Source: UBA965 sp964469045 (GTDB lineage Bacteria > Chloroflexota > Chloroflexia > Chloroflexales > Roseiflexaceae). From it: a stretch of DNA of 64,000 nucleotides. How positions within the stretch are numbered: the first letter of the stretch is position 1; every line of letters begins with the position of its first letter. Both the position numbers and the translations under genes were made by a program. Location of the stretch: positions 5,610 through 69,609 of the forward strand of contig CAYXXK010000012.1 in the NCBI GenBank assembly GCA_964469045.1, written 5' to 3'. This document shows positions 35,050 to 43,405 of the stretch, one piece after another. Under the pieces are notes generated by a model that was not told the origin of the DNA, did no database searches, and saw only the letters and a list, made by a program, of their open reading frames with translations.

Positions 35050-36174
35050 ATGCATTACCATACGATTGTCGTCGGTCTCGGAGGAATGGGGAGCGCAGCT
35101 GCCTATCATCTCGCCCGTCGTGGGCATGCGGTACTTGGCATCGAGCGATTTGGCCCGGCCCATACCAATGGCTCGAGTCACGGTCACTCGCGCATCATTC
35201 GCCAGGCCTACTTTGAGCACCCCGCCTACGTGCCCCTACTCAAACGCGCATTTACGTTGTGGCACGAACTCGCAGCCAATACTGACGAAGACTTGCTCCA
35301 CCTCACCGGTGGCATTATGATTGGCCACCCCGAGAGCGATGTCATCCAGGGTACACTTGCGAGCGTACGTGAGCACGATTTGCCCCACGAAATTCTCGAT
35401 GCCGCCGAGATTCGCCGCCGTTACCCAGCCTTTACACCGACTGACGATATGATTGGCGTCGCCGAACACAACGCCGGCTATGTGGTCCCCGAAGCAGCAG
35501 TCCGCACCCACCTCAAACTCGCATCTGACCACGACGCTACCCTCAACTACCACGAAACGGTACAATCGTGGCACGCTGATGACACCGGCGTCACAGTGAC
35601 CACCAATAAAGGCACCTACCATGCCGACCACCTTATTTTGAGTCCAGGCGCATGGGCACCCGAACTTATGCAAGAGCTTGGGCTACCGTTGCGGGTTGAG
35701 CGCCGAGTACTGTTGTGGTTTGACCCGATTGGCGGCACGGCTCCCTTCGAGGAGCCCAACTTTCCGATTTACATCTGGGATTGTGGCAACAACATCTCGT
35801 TCTACGGCTTTCCGCATCAAGCAGGTGTCAACGGCATCAAGGTAGCCATTCACACCGTCGGCCAAGCCTGTACTCCTGAAAGTATTGATCGCACATTACA
35901 TGAAACTGATGTGACCAACTTGCAATCACTGCTGCAATCACGTATCCCCGCCTTGACTGGACCAATGCTCGACTATGCCACGTGTATGTACACACTCACA
36001 CCTGATGAGCACTTTGTGATTGCCACACATCCCCAACATCCACAGGTGGTGCTCGCATCACCATGCTCGGGGCATGGATTCAAGTTTGCCCCAGTGATTG
36101 GCGAGATATTGGCTGATCTCGCCGAACACGGTCGCACCGACCACGATATCAACCTATTCGCCCTACGCTTTTAA
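35050..36174 (+). CDS. Monomeric sarcosine oxidase / N-methyltryptophan oxidase-like flavoenzyme (SolA-like)
   Basis: 374 residues from ATG 35050, with GGAG (35040-35043) 6 nt upstream; in-frame ATGs at 35032 and 35038 overlap the fur-like gene. FAD site: VVGLGGMGSAAAYHLARRG, then GIERFGPAHTNGSSHG. The covalent-flavin Cys of MSOX is conserved in SPCSGHGFKFAPVIGE. The substrate-binding region includes MYTLTPDEHFVI. It oxidises an N-methyl amino acid, giving formaldehyde and H2O2. It is a second such oxidase in this window, distinct from the PuuB-like one at 5131. Confidence 0.86.
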   Translation: MHYHTIVVGLGGMGSAAAYHLARRGHAVLGIERFGPAHTNGSSHGHSRIIRQAYFEHPAYVPLLKRAFTLWHELAANTDEDLLHLTGGIMIGHPESDVIQGTLASVREHDLPHEILDAAEIRRRYPAFTPTDDMIGVAEHNAGYVVPEAAVRTHLKLASDHDATLNYHETVQSWHADDTGVTVTTNKGTYHADHLILSPGAWAPELMQELGLPLRVERRVLLWFDPIGGTAPFEEPNFPIYIWDCGNNISFYGFPHQAGVNGIKVAIHTVGQACTPESIDRTLHETDVTNLQSLLQSRIPALTGPMLDYATCMYTLTPDEHFVIATHPQHPQVVLASPCSGHGFKFAPVIGEILADLAEHGRTDHDINLFALRF

Positions 36175-36189
36175 CGGGAGAACGCATAC

Positions 36190-36738
36190 ATGCCTGCTTT
36201 AACTCACATTCAGGTTGCTGAGTTGCGCACACGCACAGCCGCCAAGTTGGCAAGTGCCGGGATTATCTTGACTCCAGCCGAAGAAGCCGCCATCGAAATT
36301 GCCGATTGTGGCCTCGGTGAAATCGAGACCATCGGGCTGCAACTCATCACCTATGTCAATACCGACCGCTGTTGCGCCAAAGAGCTCGTCATGTTCCCCC
36401 ATCAAGTGTTTGTTGAGCATCAACACCCACCAGTTGGCGATGATCCCGGCAAAGAAGAGACATTCCGCTGTCGTCAAGGCGAGGTCTATCTCTATGTCGA
36501 GGGCGAACCTACACCGAATCCCAAGGGCACTCCGCCAGCGCACCGCGCCCAGCATTTCACCGTGTGGCATGAGATCATCCTGCGTCCAGGCGAGCAGTAC
36601 ACCTTGATACCCAACATCAAACACTGGTTCCAAGCAGGCCCTGATGGATGCATCGTCTCCGAGTTCTCCACCAAAAGTCGTGACGAACTCGACTTGTTTA
36701 CCGACCCCGATGTCAAACGCATCCCCGTGATTAATTAA
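36190..36738 (+). CDS. D-lyxose ketol-isomerase (cupin)
   Basis: 182-residue cupin that interconverts D-lyxose and D-xylulose (also D-mannose and D-fructose). The divalent metal ligands are visible: His77 and His79 (VEHQHPP), Glu90 (GKEETFRC) and His145 (NIKHWFQAGP). The family stretch KELVMFPHQVFVEHQHP is near-diagnostic, as is VSEFSTKSRDELDLFTDP. Ribosome binding site GGGAG (AACGGGAGAACG) precedes ATG 36190. It lies 15 bp after the SolA-like gene. Its stop codon lies inside the first of two tandem palindromes. Confidence 0.88.
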   Translation: MPALTHIQVAELRTRTAAKLASAGIILTPAEEAAIEIADCGLGEIETIGLQLITYVNTDRCCAKELVMFPHQVFVEHQHPPVGDDPGKEETFRCRQGEVYLYVEGEPTPNPKGTPPAHRAQHFTVWHEIILRPGEQYTLIPNIKHWFQAGPDGCIVSEFSTKSRDELDLFTDPDVKRIPVIN

Positions 36739-36751
36739 ACAGTGTTTATTT
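36733..36751. promoter_or_regulatory. Operator-like palindrome 1
   Basis: AATTAAAC-AGT-GTTTATTT: a near-perfect palindrome overlapping the D-lyxose isomerase stop. It is related to palindrome 2, with its centre 42 bp upstream of that one's centre. Confidence 0.6.
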
Positions 36752-36772
36752 AGTTGAATCACGTCATTTCGC

Positions 36773-36795
36773 ATAATTAAACGGTGTTTAATTAT
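36773..36795. promoter_or_regulatory. Operator-like palindrome 2
   Basis: A perfect 10-bp inverted repeat ATAATTAAAC / GTTTAATTAT with a 3-nt centre, 20 bp upstream of the next start. It shares AATTAAAC-N3-GTTTA with palindrome 1. The size fits a dimeric repressor. Confidence 0.68.
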
Positions 36796-36814
36796 ATCAA
36801 GAGAGGGGCAACAG

Positions 36815-37684
36815 ATGCACATTTGTCGATTCATGAATGCAAGTCAGCAGGTTCGAATTGGATTTGTTGATCAAGGGCAGGTATACGACATCACGGCGCG
36901 CTTCCCTAGTATCAGTGCTTTTTTGCGCTGGACGGTGGGACGCAACGATGTGGGCAATGCCTTGCGGCAGGCGTTACAAGGGTCAACGCCAATCGATGCA
37001 GCTAGCAATTTGACCATGTTGCGACCGACTGACGAACAGGAGATTTGGGCTGCCGGGGTCACCTATGAGCGCAGTCGTGTCGCCCGCGAAGAGGAGTCTG
37101 CCAAGAGCGGGATTTATGACCGGGTGTATACGGCAGCCCGGCCGGAGATTTTTTTCAAAGCGACGCCCAATCGCGCAGTAGGGCCCAATGATGCAGTGGC
37201 GATTCGTCGTGATGCCACCTGGAACGTACCAGAGCCCGAGCTGACACTGGTCATCAATCCGGCCATGGAGATTATCGGGTATACGGTGGGCAATGACATG
37301 AGCTCACGCGATATCGAAGGTGAGAATCCGCTCTATCTGCCCCAAGCCAAGATGTATGCGCGGAGCTGTGCGCTTGGCCCCATGATTGCGCTGAGTGAGC
37401 ACATTGCTGACGCCAAGAATCTCGATATTCATGTGCAGATTCGCCGTGGTGGTCAAGTCATGTTTGAGGGCGTAGTGAATACGGGCAAGATTGTTCGTAA
37501 TTATGTCGACTTAGTCGAATATCTCGGGCGCGACAACGCATTCCCCGATGGTGTATTGCTGATGACCGGCACTGGCATTGTACCAGGCGACGATTTTACG
37601 CTCGAAGAGGGCGACTCGGTGCGGATTATGATTGCCGAGATTGGCACACTCGAAAATCCAGTTGTGCGCGGAGGCGTACGCTAG
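36815..37684 (+). CDS. Fumarylacetoacetate hydrolase-family protein, 2-keto-3-deoxy-D-arabinonate dehydratase-like
   Basis: 289 residues of the FAH fold. N-terminal pattern: AAGVTYERSRVAREEES and YDRVYTAARPEIFFKATPNR, followed by metal-binding Glu residues in VPEPELTLVI and GNDMSSRDIEGENPLYLPQ. These segments are typical of the KdaD group (2-keto-3-deoxy-D-arabinonate dehydratase) rather than of true fumarylacetoacetases. The reaction would give 2,5-dioxopentanoate in the oxidative D-arabinose/pentose route. A GAGAGGGG site precedes ATG 36815. It is separated from the lyxose isomerase gene by the tandem palindromes. Confidence 0.82.
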   Translation: MHICRFMNASQQVRIGFVDQGQVYDITARFPSISAFLRWTVGRNDVGNALRQALQGSTPIDAASNLTMLRPTDEQEIWAAGVTYERSRVAREEESAKSGIYDRVYTAARPEIFFKATPNRAVGPNDAVAIRRDATWNVPEPELTLVINPAMEIIGYTVGNDMSSRDIEGENPLYLPQAKMYARSCALGPMIALSEHIADAKNLDIHVQIRRGGQVMFEGVVNTGKIVRNYVDLVEYLGRDNAFPDGVLLMTGTGIVPGDDFTLEEGDSVRIMIAEIGTLENPVVRGGVR

Positions 37685-37694
37685 GAGCCAAAAG

Positions 37695-37730
37695 GCCGCC
37701 GCCCTCGTTGATTGTGGCGAGAGCGGCGGC
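37695..37730. terminator. Bidirectional hairpin between convergent genes
   Basis: A stem of 12 pairs with one mismatch (37695-37707 with 37718-37730) ending in GCCGCCGC/GCGGCGGC. On the minus strand TTTT follows. It separates the KdaD-like gene from the convergent protease gene. Confidence 0.7.
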
Positions 37731-37743
37731 TTGGTATTTGTGA

Positions 37744-39078
37744 CTATGGTTGTGGTTCAAAACTCAAATCAACCCAACGATCTGCATCTTCGTCATAGAA
37801 ATTTATCATGGTTTCTTCGTCGCTCAGGTAAGCCTTGTAGCCGTCTGCATAAAATCCGACCGCAGTTTTAGTCGAGACCATTTCAACCGTTACCTTGAGC
37901 ACATACTCGCCGTTGGCATCGGTTTGCGCCGATGTCCAAATATAATCAACGTAGCGGTCATAATCAATTTCATCCCAACGATAACCTGGCTTGAGGATGA
38001 CTACTGACGCATCCGCAATCGGCTGGTTTGTACTACGATCGTAGACCAACCCAGTCACCTCAAAGAGTTCTGCATCGCCTTGGTCGTTACTAGATGATGA
38101 TGTCGACGTATTGGTTGTGCCGTTATCTGCGGCTGTAACCTCTTGAGGGCCAACCAGTTTGGCGGCATCGGCACCATTACACCCGGGGATGCGGACCAAC
38201 CGTGCCGATGCAATCAGATCCTCGGCAAGTGAGATGGGTCGGGCATACCCCAATGAATCACCTTGATCAGACCAGCCAGCAAAGACGACCGCAACTTGCT
38301 CATTTGCATCATTGACAATCGGGCCACCTGACGAACCGCGTGAGTCAGATGCGTCATACTTGATGGCCTCAAACGAGCGCGTACTTGAGGAGCTCATGGT
38401 TACTTGTTCGAATCCCACCACTTGACCGCTCGCAATCGAAACGGTGTTACCGCCGACACCCGAATACCCGACCGATGTAACTTTTTGGCCAATTTCTACT
38501 TCTGTCTCCGAATGAATCGTGACGGTGGGTAAGTTCAAACAATCAGCAGGTGGCTCGCCGTTGGTAGTCGCAATGATACGGAGCACCGCAAGATCACGCC
38601 CTGCATCTGCGTCAACGACTTGGGCAATAAATTGCAGTTTGGGCGGGTCGCGCGGGTCAAGCGTGACGTAGATGTATGAGATTCCATCAGCATTATAAAA
38701 CTGACCACTTTCGTTATCGCCGATGACATGAAAATTGGTCAAAATCAAGCCACGTGCATCAATGATAGAGCCCGAGCCATGTCCAACTTCTTGCCAGGTA
38801 GCATCAAGCATACCAATACGCACAGTCGCATCAATGACGTCGTTTAATGAAGTAGTACGGGATGCACGATCATCTTGGGACGTATTAGCCACAGGTACTC
38901 CGCTATTCTCGACAGGGGCTACGACCTCCGCATTGTCAACCGGTGCCGCTGGGGCGTTTGGTGCTACAGGTGCCGCTGGTGCCGCGGTATTCGATGCACC
39001 CAGAAGATTTTGCAGTGCACCACACCCAACTAGGCTTACCAACAACGCACATAACACAAGCATGCGATATGCAGCCAT
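37744..39078 (-). CDS. Lipoprotein trypsin-like serine protease with C-terminal carboxypeptidase-regulatory domain
   Basis: 444 residues. The signal peptide ends at lipobox LVGC (Cys19). A Pro/Ala-rich linker covers about residues 30-60. The chymotrypsin-fold triad is His117 (TNFHVIGD), Asp162 (DAGRDLAVLRI) and Ser250 (DSRGSSGGPI). A Ser/Thr-rich spacer follows, then a CarboxypepD_reg-like module from about residue 340 to 444 (VTGLVYDRSTNQPI, then DANGEYVLKV). No PDZ domain is present, unlike the HtrA at 47654. The start is ATG 39078 with AAGGAG upstream. An extracellular, membrane-tethered protease. Confidence 0.85.
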   Translation of the reverse strand: MAAYRMLVLCALLVSLVGCGALQNLLGASNTAAPAAPVAPNAPAAPVDNAEVVAPVENSGVPVANTSQDDRASRTTSLNDVIDATVRIGMLDATWQEVGHGSGSIIDARGLILTNFHVIGDNESGQFYNADGISYIYVTLDPRDPPKLQFIAQVVDADAGRDLAVLRIIATTNGEPPADCLNLPTVTIHSETEVEIGQKVTSVGYSGVGGNTVSIASGQVVGFEQVTMSSSSTRSFEAIKYDASDSRGSSGGPIVNDANEQVAVVFAGWSDQGDSLGYARPISLAEDLIASARLVRIPGCNGADAAKLVGPQEVTAADNGTTNTSTSSSSNDQGDAELFEVTGLVYDRSTNQPIADASVVILKPGYRWDEIDYDRYVDYIWTSAQTDANGEYVLKVTVEMVSTKTAVGFYADGYKAYLSDEETMINFYDEDADRWVDLSFEPQP

Positions 39079-39186
39079 ACGCGCATCTCCTTCTCAACGT
39101 TGGACTGAGTGGAACGGCGTGCACGAACACAACTCTTGCCTGTTGTACTTCGACATATCAAGCAACTATTTGATCAATACCACTGC

Positions 39187-39216
39187 ACGTTCAGCACGAG
39201 TATAACGATTGAACGT
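39187..39216 (-). promoter_or_regulatory. Inverted repeat framing a -10-like box upstream of the lipoprotein protease gene
   Basis: ACGTTCA (39187-39193) and TGAACGT (39210-39216) are perfect arms. Between them the minus strand reads TATACT (39199-39204), about 120 bp upstream of the protease start. It could be an operator over a promoter. No good -35 is seen. Confidence 0.4.
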
Positions 39217-39315
39217 CACTACGTCGGATTTTTTTGCGCTACCTCAGATGACACGCAGTACGTATCTAGTACATACCGAGCGGCGTGAGCACCAACAGCG
39301 ACGACGGAGGTCATT

Positions 39316-42300
39316 TTAGACGGGCAATCGACGTGGGCGGTAAGTACGAATCACGACACCATGTTCGGCAGCATGTGCGATGGCGCGTAATACGGTACGT
39401 TCGTGCACGAACAACACCTTGGCGAGATCACGAATCATGACCGTTGCGCCTTGTGCTTCAGCAAGTACACTTAATTGTTGAATTTTTTCAGCTAACGATA
39501 GTCCTTGATGCCGGATCACTCCGCCTGACCACACAACTGGCACATACTCAGCATCACGCAATCGGCGGCCACGAGGTGCATCAATAGCGGGGAGCATTAC
39601 TACAATATCGCCGGTGGTCAGACTTGCAACATCCATCAGGTCACTCATCCCACGATTACCACGAATAAAATCAAGACGAGCCTGTGCTGTACGCAATCCA
39701 CGCAACTGTACAATCAACATGTCGATTGCACGATAGCGCGTGGTGAGGTATTGTCGATGATTGCATCGTTGCAGTACATAGACGACCATTGCGATGATCG
39801 ACACTGGCAACACCGCTCCGACGGTATGTGTATGGACACGACTCTCTGCGTATAGTGCCCAGCGTAGCGCCTCAGGTTGATTTCCTTCATGCAAATAAAA
39901 CCATGCCAACTCGTGATACCACGTCATTGCATGTGGATCATGCATGCGTTGGTGCACCGCAAAAAAAGCCGCTAGCGCATGCTGTTTGTCATCTTCGAGG
40001 ATGACTGACACACGCAGCAGAAACGCAACCAACGTTGCTTCGTATTCGAGCAAGCCAGCCTGGTGCGCATCAACGAGTGCCACACGTGCAAGTGCCTGAG
40101 CCTCCGACCATAGCTGTTTTTGTGCAAGCACTTGCATGTGACCAAACAACGCCATTAATCGTTGACGCAACAGTTGGAGGCTCGTGGCACGCTCAAGGAT
40201 CGTGGGTGCAAGGTGTTCGGCGTCAGCAAATCGACCAAATCGCACATAATCGAGACAAACAATTGAGCCTGCCATGAGGTATGTCACAACATCGCCGATT
40301 TCATCCATGACGGTCATTACTTTGTGCATATACGACACCGTCGCCTCATGGTCATGACGTGCAAATGCAATAATTCCTGCATGATACTGGACAAGTGCAC
40401 TCGAACGCGGCGAGAGCATACTGCGGTAGCGTTGTATTTTATGAAATGCACGATCCGCTTTGCCAAAATCCGCAATGCGCGCATACACATAACTTTGTGT
40501 GAGCGCAACAATCACTTGGCTCACAATACTTGTTTTGGGTGCATACAATTGGGTCAGCTGCGCAACACTTTGGCGCACATCGCCACAATCAAGATATGCA
40601 AATGTCAACGCATGTGCAGCCGAAAAGGCCAATCGCGGAAGTCGTTGGTGTTGTGCATCAGCAAACACACGTTGTAATATAGCAACTGACTCTCGCGGAT
40701 ACCCTGCCCAGCGCAACGACACGCCAGCACCAATCAACGCTTCGTAATAGCGTTGAGACGAATAACTGCTCAGTTGTTGCAACACCGCCACAGCGGTGCG
40801 TACCACTTGAGGCGCTTCGCCAAATCGTGCCATACGCACTGCATTTACCGCCACTAACCACTGAACATCCGGATTTGTTTGTGGGAGTTGACGCATCAGT
40901 TGATAGGCTCGCCGTAACAAACGCACATCGCCGATATTCCATGCAACATCGGCGATATCGAGCAATGCATGAAGCGCCTCGTGCACCTCACCGATAACGA
41001 TGGCATGCGTTGCCTTGGTAATACCTGCGGACGACTGCATAGCCCAGCGGTGTACACGCGTGCGCTCATCAATTGAGAGTGTATCGATGATATATTGTCG
41101 TGTCACTGCATCAACAATATGTATCCGATTTGCTACACGCACTACTAATTGGTGTGCAACCAACTCGTCAACGGCTTGGCGAATACGTCGGCGATAGCCC
41201 CAGGGTTTAACAACAATATCGTCGACTGCTACATCTTCAGCAATCACCGCCAACAACTGGATGAGTTGTTGTGCCGCTACGGTCAATGGCGGTAACGCAA
41301 TGGTCAAGGGTTCAGTTGTTGCCCGATACTGCCATACATCTGCAGATGCATCCCACCACAATAGCGACGTACGTACGAGGTGCGCCATAAAGGTGCGCAC
41401 ATGTGTCAGTGATGTTGCATACGCCAACATTGCATCGCGTAAGGCTGGGTCTACTGGTTGCATCAAGAGGTGTTGCAACATCGTAGAGACATCATTAGCA
41501 TTCACCTGAGGCAACGAAAGTACCGTCACAGACGGTAACGACACCGATACATCACTCGTCACTATCACCATCAAATTCGGGATTTGATGCGCAACTTCAT
41601 GTAATTCGTCAATCAAATCAAGCGATGCGTCATCAGCAATAACAATCAACGGTTGATCGGCAACAAAACGAGTAAAACCAGCAATTAATGCATCATAGCG
41701 TTGTTGATGCGAGAGATGTGCGTCGCGCACAAGTGCATTACGCGAAACATCGCGTGGTGGTGACAGGCTTTGCTTTTGTGACGGCGACAGTGTTTCATAC
41801 ACACGCTCAACCTCGATGCGAATGTGCGGATCATTGGCCATTAGTGCCAACAATCGACTCATAATATTATCGTGTGCTTGGGAGGTCGGTGCACGCATAA
41901 GCCACACCATACGCGTAGCAAAGCGTTCAGGCACACATGTCTGGATAACATGTGTCTTACCACTTCCACTGGGACCGACTATAACCACAAATTGTCGATC
42001 TCCATGGAGATGGCGCTGCCATATCAGTTCGAGATAATCCGTCAACATGACCCGGCTCGCGAGGGGAATTTGTGGAATATGCTCGAGACGATCACTCAAG
42101 AGTTGTTGCTGATCGGTACTCGCAAACGATTGATCATAACGAACAACGCGCTCCATGCGGTCGTTCCAATCGGCATCAAGCACCTCGATGTATCGGCGTG
42201 CTACTGCAATATGATTACGAGCATGTGTCAACTGCCCGTGCATGGCCAACAACCGAATATACCGCTCATGAACCGCGATATCCCCGCTTCGTTCATGCAC

Positions 42301-42849
42301 GAGAATTGCGCTGTGCACCAACGACCATCGTGATCGACCTGATGTATCTGCATCAACCATCTGTTGTAAGACGTGCAGATATCGCTCATGTATGTGATGG
42401 GCGGTCTCAAGTGCCCATCCATAGAGTGGGCGCACCAAAAACATACCCTCATATCGGGCTAACGCATGCATACGCTGTACCGATGTGGCTTGGGGGGTGG
42501 TATCACGCATAAAATATGTTGCGTCTAGCGCAATGTACACATGGGATGCAAATGCGATGTGTGTACGCGTCACAACGATCGCATCGCTCAACCACTTTCG
42601 CAACACATAGATAGCATTCCGGAGCATGTGGGCGCCGTGATGTGCTTCACCGAACACATCGTATTGCAGGCGTTCGCGGGGAATAGCATGATGCAGTGGC
42701 ATCGATGCCATATATGCAAGTACACTCCACGCAGCATGGTTCATCACCGCCGGGGGTGGCGGTGCTCCATACAGCTCAAGGCGCCCTAGCGTAATAAGTA
42801 TCCAATTGCATGAGGCGGTTGATTGTTGGTCATCGTGGCGAACATCCAT
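39316..42849 (-). CDS. Very large BTAD-type regulator with AAA ATPase and C-terminal helix-turn-helix
   Basis: 1177 residues from ATG 42849 (AAGGA 7 nt upstream); it overlaps the kinase gene by 20 bp. The N-terminus (about 10-230) is SARP/AfsR-like: an OmpR-type winged-helix start (LELYGAPPPP, AAWSVLAYMASMPLH) then BTAD helices. About residues 300-600 form a STAND/AAA NTPase, with Walker A VIVGPSGSGKTHVIQ and Walker B PLIVIADDAS. The rest (about 620-1110) is a TPR-like helical array. The end has an HTH-like segment (MIRDLAKVLFVHERTVLRAI). Such proteins act as signal-integrating activators, often of secondary metabolism or uptake genes. The gene is the last one in its operon. Confidence 0.85.
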   Translation of the reverse strand: MDVRHDDQQSTASCNWILITLGRLELYGAPPPPAVMNHAAWSVLAYMASMPLHHAIPRERLQYDVFGEAHHGAHMLRNAIYVLRKWLSDAIVVTRTHIAFASHVYIALDATYFMRDTTPQATSVQRMHALARYEGMFLVRPLYGWALETAHHIHERYLHVLQQMVDADTSGRSRWSLVHSAILVHERSGDIAVHERYIRLLAMHGQLTHARNHIAVARRYIEVLDADWNDRMERVVRYDQSFASTDQQQLLSDRLEHIPQIPLASRVMLTDYLELIWQRHLHGDRQFVVIVGPSGSGKTHVIQTCVPERFATRMVWLMRAPTSQAHDNIMSRLLALMANDPHIRIEVERVYETLSPSQKQSLSPPRDVSRNALVRDAHLSHQQRYDALIAGFTRFVADQPLIVIADDASLDLIDELHEVAHQIPNLMVIVTSDVSVSLPSVTVLSLPQVNANDVSTMLQHLLMQPVDPALRDAMLAYATSLTHVRTFMAHLVRTSLLWWDASADVWQYRATTEPLTIALPPLTVAAQQLIQLLAVIAEDVAVDDIVVKPWGYRRRIRQAVDELVAHQLVVRVANRIHIVDAVTRQYIIDTLSIDERTRVHRWAMQSSAGITKATHAIVIGEVHEALHALLDIADVAWNIGDVRLLRRAYQLMRQLPQTNPDVQWLVAVNAVRMARFGEAPQVVRTAVAVLQQLSSYSSQRYYEALIGAGVSLRWAGYPRESVAILQRVFADAQHQRLPRLAFSAAHALTFAYLDCGDVRQSVAQLTQLYAPKTSIVSQVIVALTQSYVYARIADFGKADRAFHKIQRYRSMLSPRSSALVQYHAGIIAFARHDHEATVSYMHKVMTVMDEIGDVVTYLMAGSIVCLDYVRFGRFADAEHLAPTILERATSLQLLRQRLMALFGHMQVLAQKQLWSEAQALARVALVDAHQAGLLEYEATLVAFLLRVSVILEDDKQHALAAFFAVHQRMHDPHAMTWYHELAWFYLHEGNQPEALRWALYAESRVHTHTVGAVLPVSIIAMVVYVLQRCNHRQYLTTRYRAIDMLIVQLRGLRTAQARLDFIRGNRGMSDLMDVASLTTGDIVVMLPAIDAPRGRRLRDAEYVPVVWSGGVIRHQGLSLAEKIQQLSVLAEAQGATVMIRDLAKVLFVHERTVLRAIAHAAEHGVVIRTYRPRRLPV

Positions 42850-43405
42850 CAACGAATCCTTGTTGCACCGCGTGGTAAACTGATTCGTAGTCAACCTGTG
42901 CAAAATTTGTCGTGTCAAGCATGAGATAGACACCAGGAAGATTCAGCGGCTCCTCGCGTCCCAACAACAAACGATCGCGTAACTCGAGTGCAACTGCGCC
43001 TTCTTGGTGGCCAGGATGGCGACTCCCATCTTGGCCCCGTTGTTGATGACGTTGCCAAAGTGTCGGTCCATCACAGACGACATGAACTTGTACAAAACAT
43101 ACAGGATAGCGCTCAGCCAACGCCATAAAGCGCGGCGTATCTCGGACAGATTCAAAGTTCGACTCAATCACACAGGCTCGCTGCGCAATCAACTCGCGTT
43201 CGAGCCACAAAAAGAGCAAATCCATGCTGGCCCGACTCAGCTGGCGCGACCATGCGCGATCGCTCCAGCCAAGCGAATCAAATAACGACTCTTTGAACAT
43301 ATCCTTGGTCATCAACGGCCACTGCAAATGGCGAGCAAGTGCAGTGGCTGCTGTTGTCTTGCCAACGCCTGGCAGACCATTGATGATGAGCACCTGAGTG
43401 GTCAT
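42830..43405 (-). CDS. P-loop small-molecule kinase (AAA_33-like)
   Basis: 191 residues. Walker A is INGLPGVGKTTAATALA near residues 7-23. The LID-like region is WQRHQQRGQDGSRHPGH. The rest fits zeta-toxin/gluconate-kinase-type nucleotide kinases (VIESNFESVRDTPRF as the second half of the core). The substrate is unknown. It overlaps the NSAR-like gene by 4 bp (ATGA) and the BTAD regulator by 20 bp, so the three genes are translationally coupled. No antitoxin is recognised, so a toxin role is not supported. Confidence 0.8.
   Translation of the reverse strand: MTTQVLIINGLPGVGKTTAATALARHLQWPLMTKDMFKESLFDSLGWSDRAWSRQLSRASMDLLFLWLERELIAQRACVIESNFESVRDTPRFMALAERYPVCFVQVHVVCDGPTLWQRHQQRGQDGSRHPGHQEGAVALELRDRLLLGREEPLNLPGVYLMLDTTNFAQVDYESVYHAVQQGFVDGCSPR

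Noticed and set aside
38404..38424. TTCGAATCCC resembling a tRNA T-loop
   Set aside because: It lies inside the coding sequence of the lipoprotein protease, with no acceptor or anticodon stems around it.
42830..43405. Zeta-toxin-like kinase as a toxin-antitoxin toxin
   Set aside because: There is no small antitoxin gene beside it, and it is coupled to metabolic genes. The fold alone does not support a toxin role.
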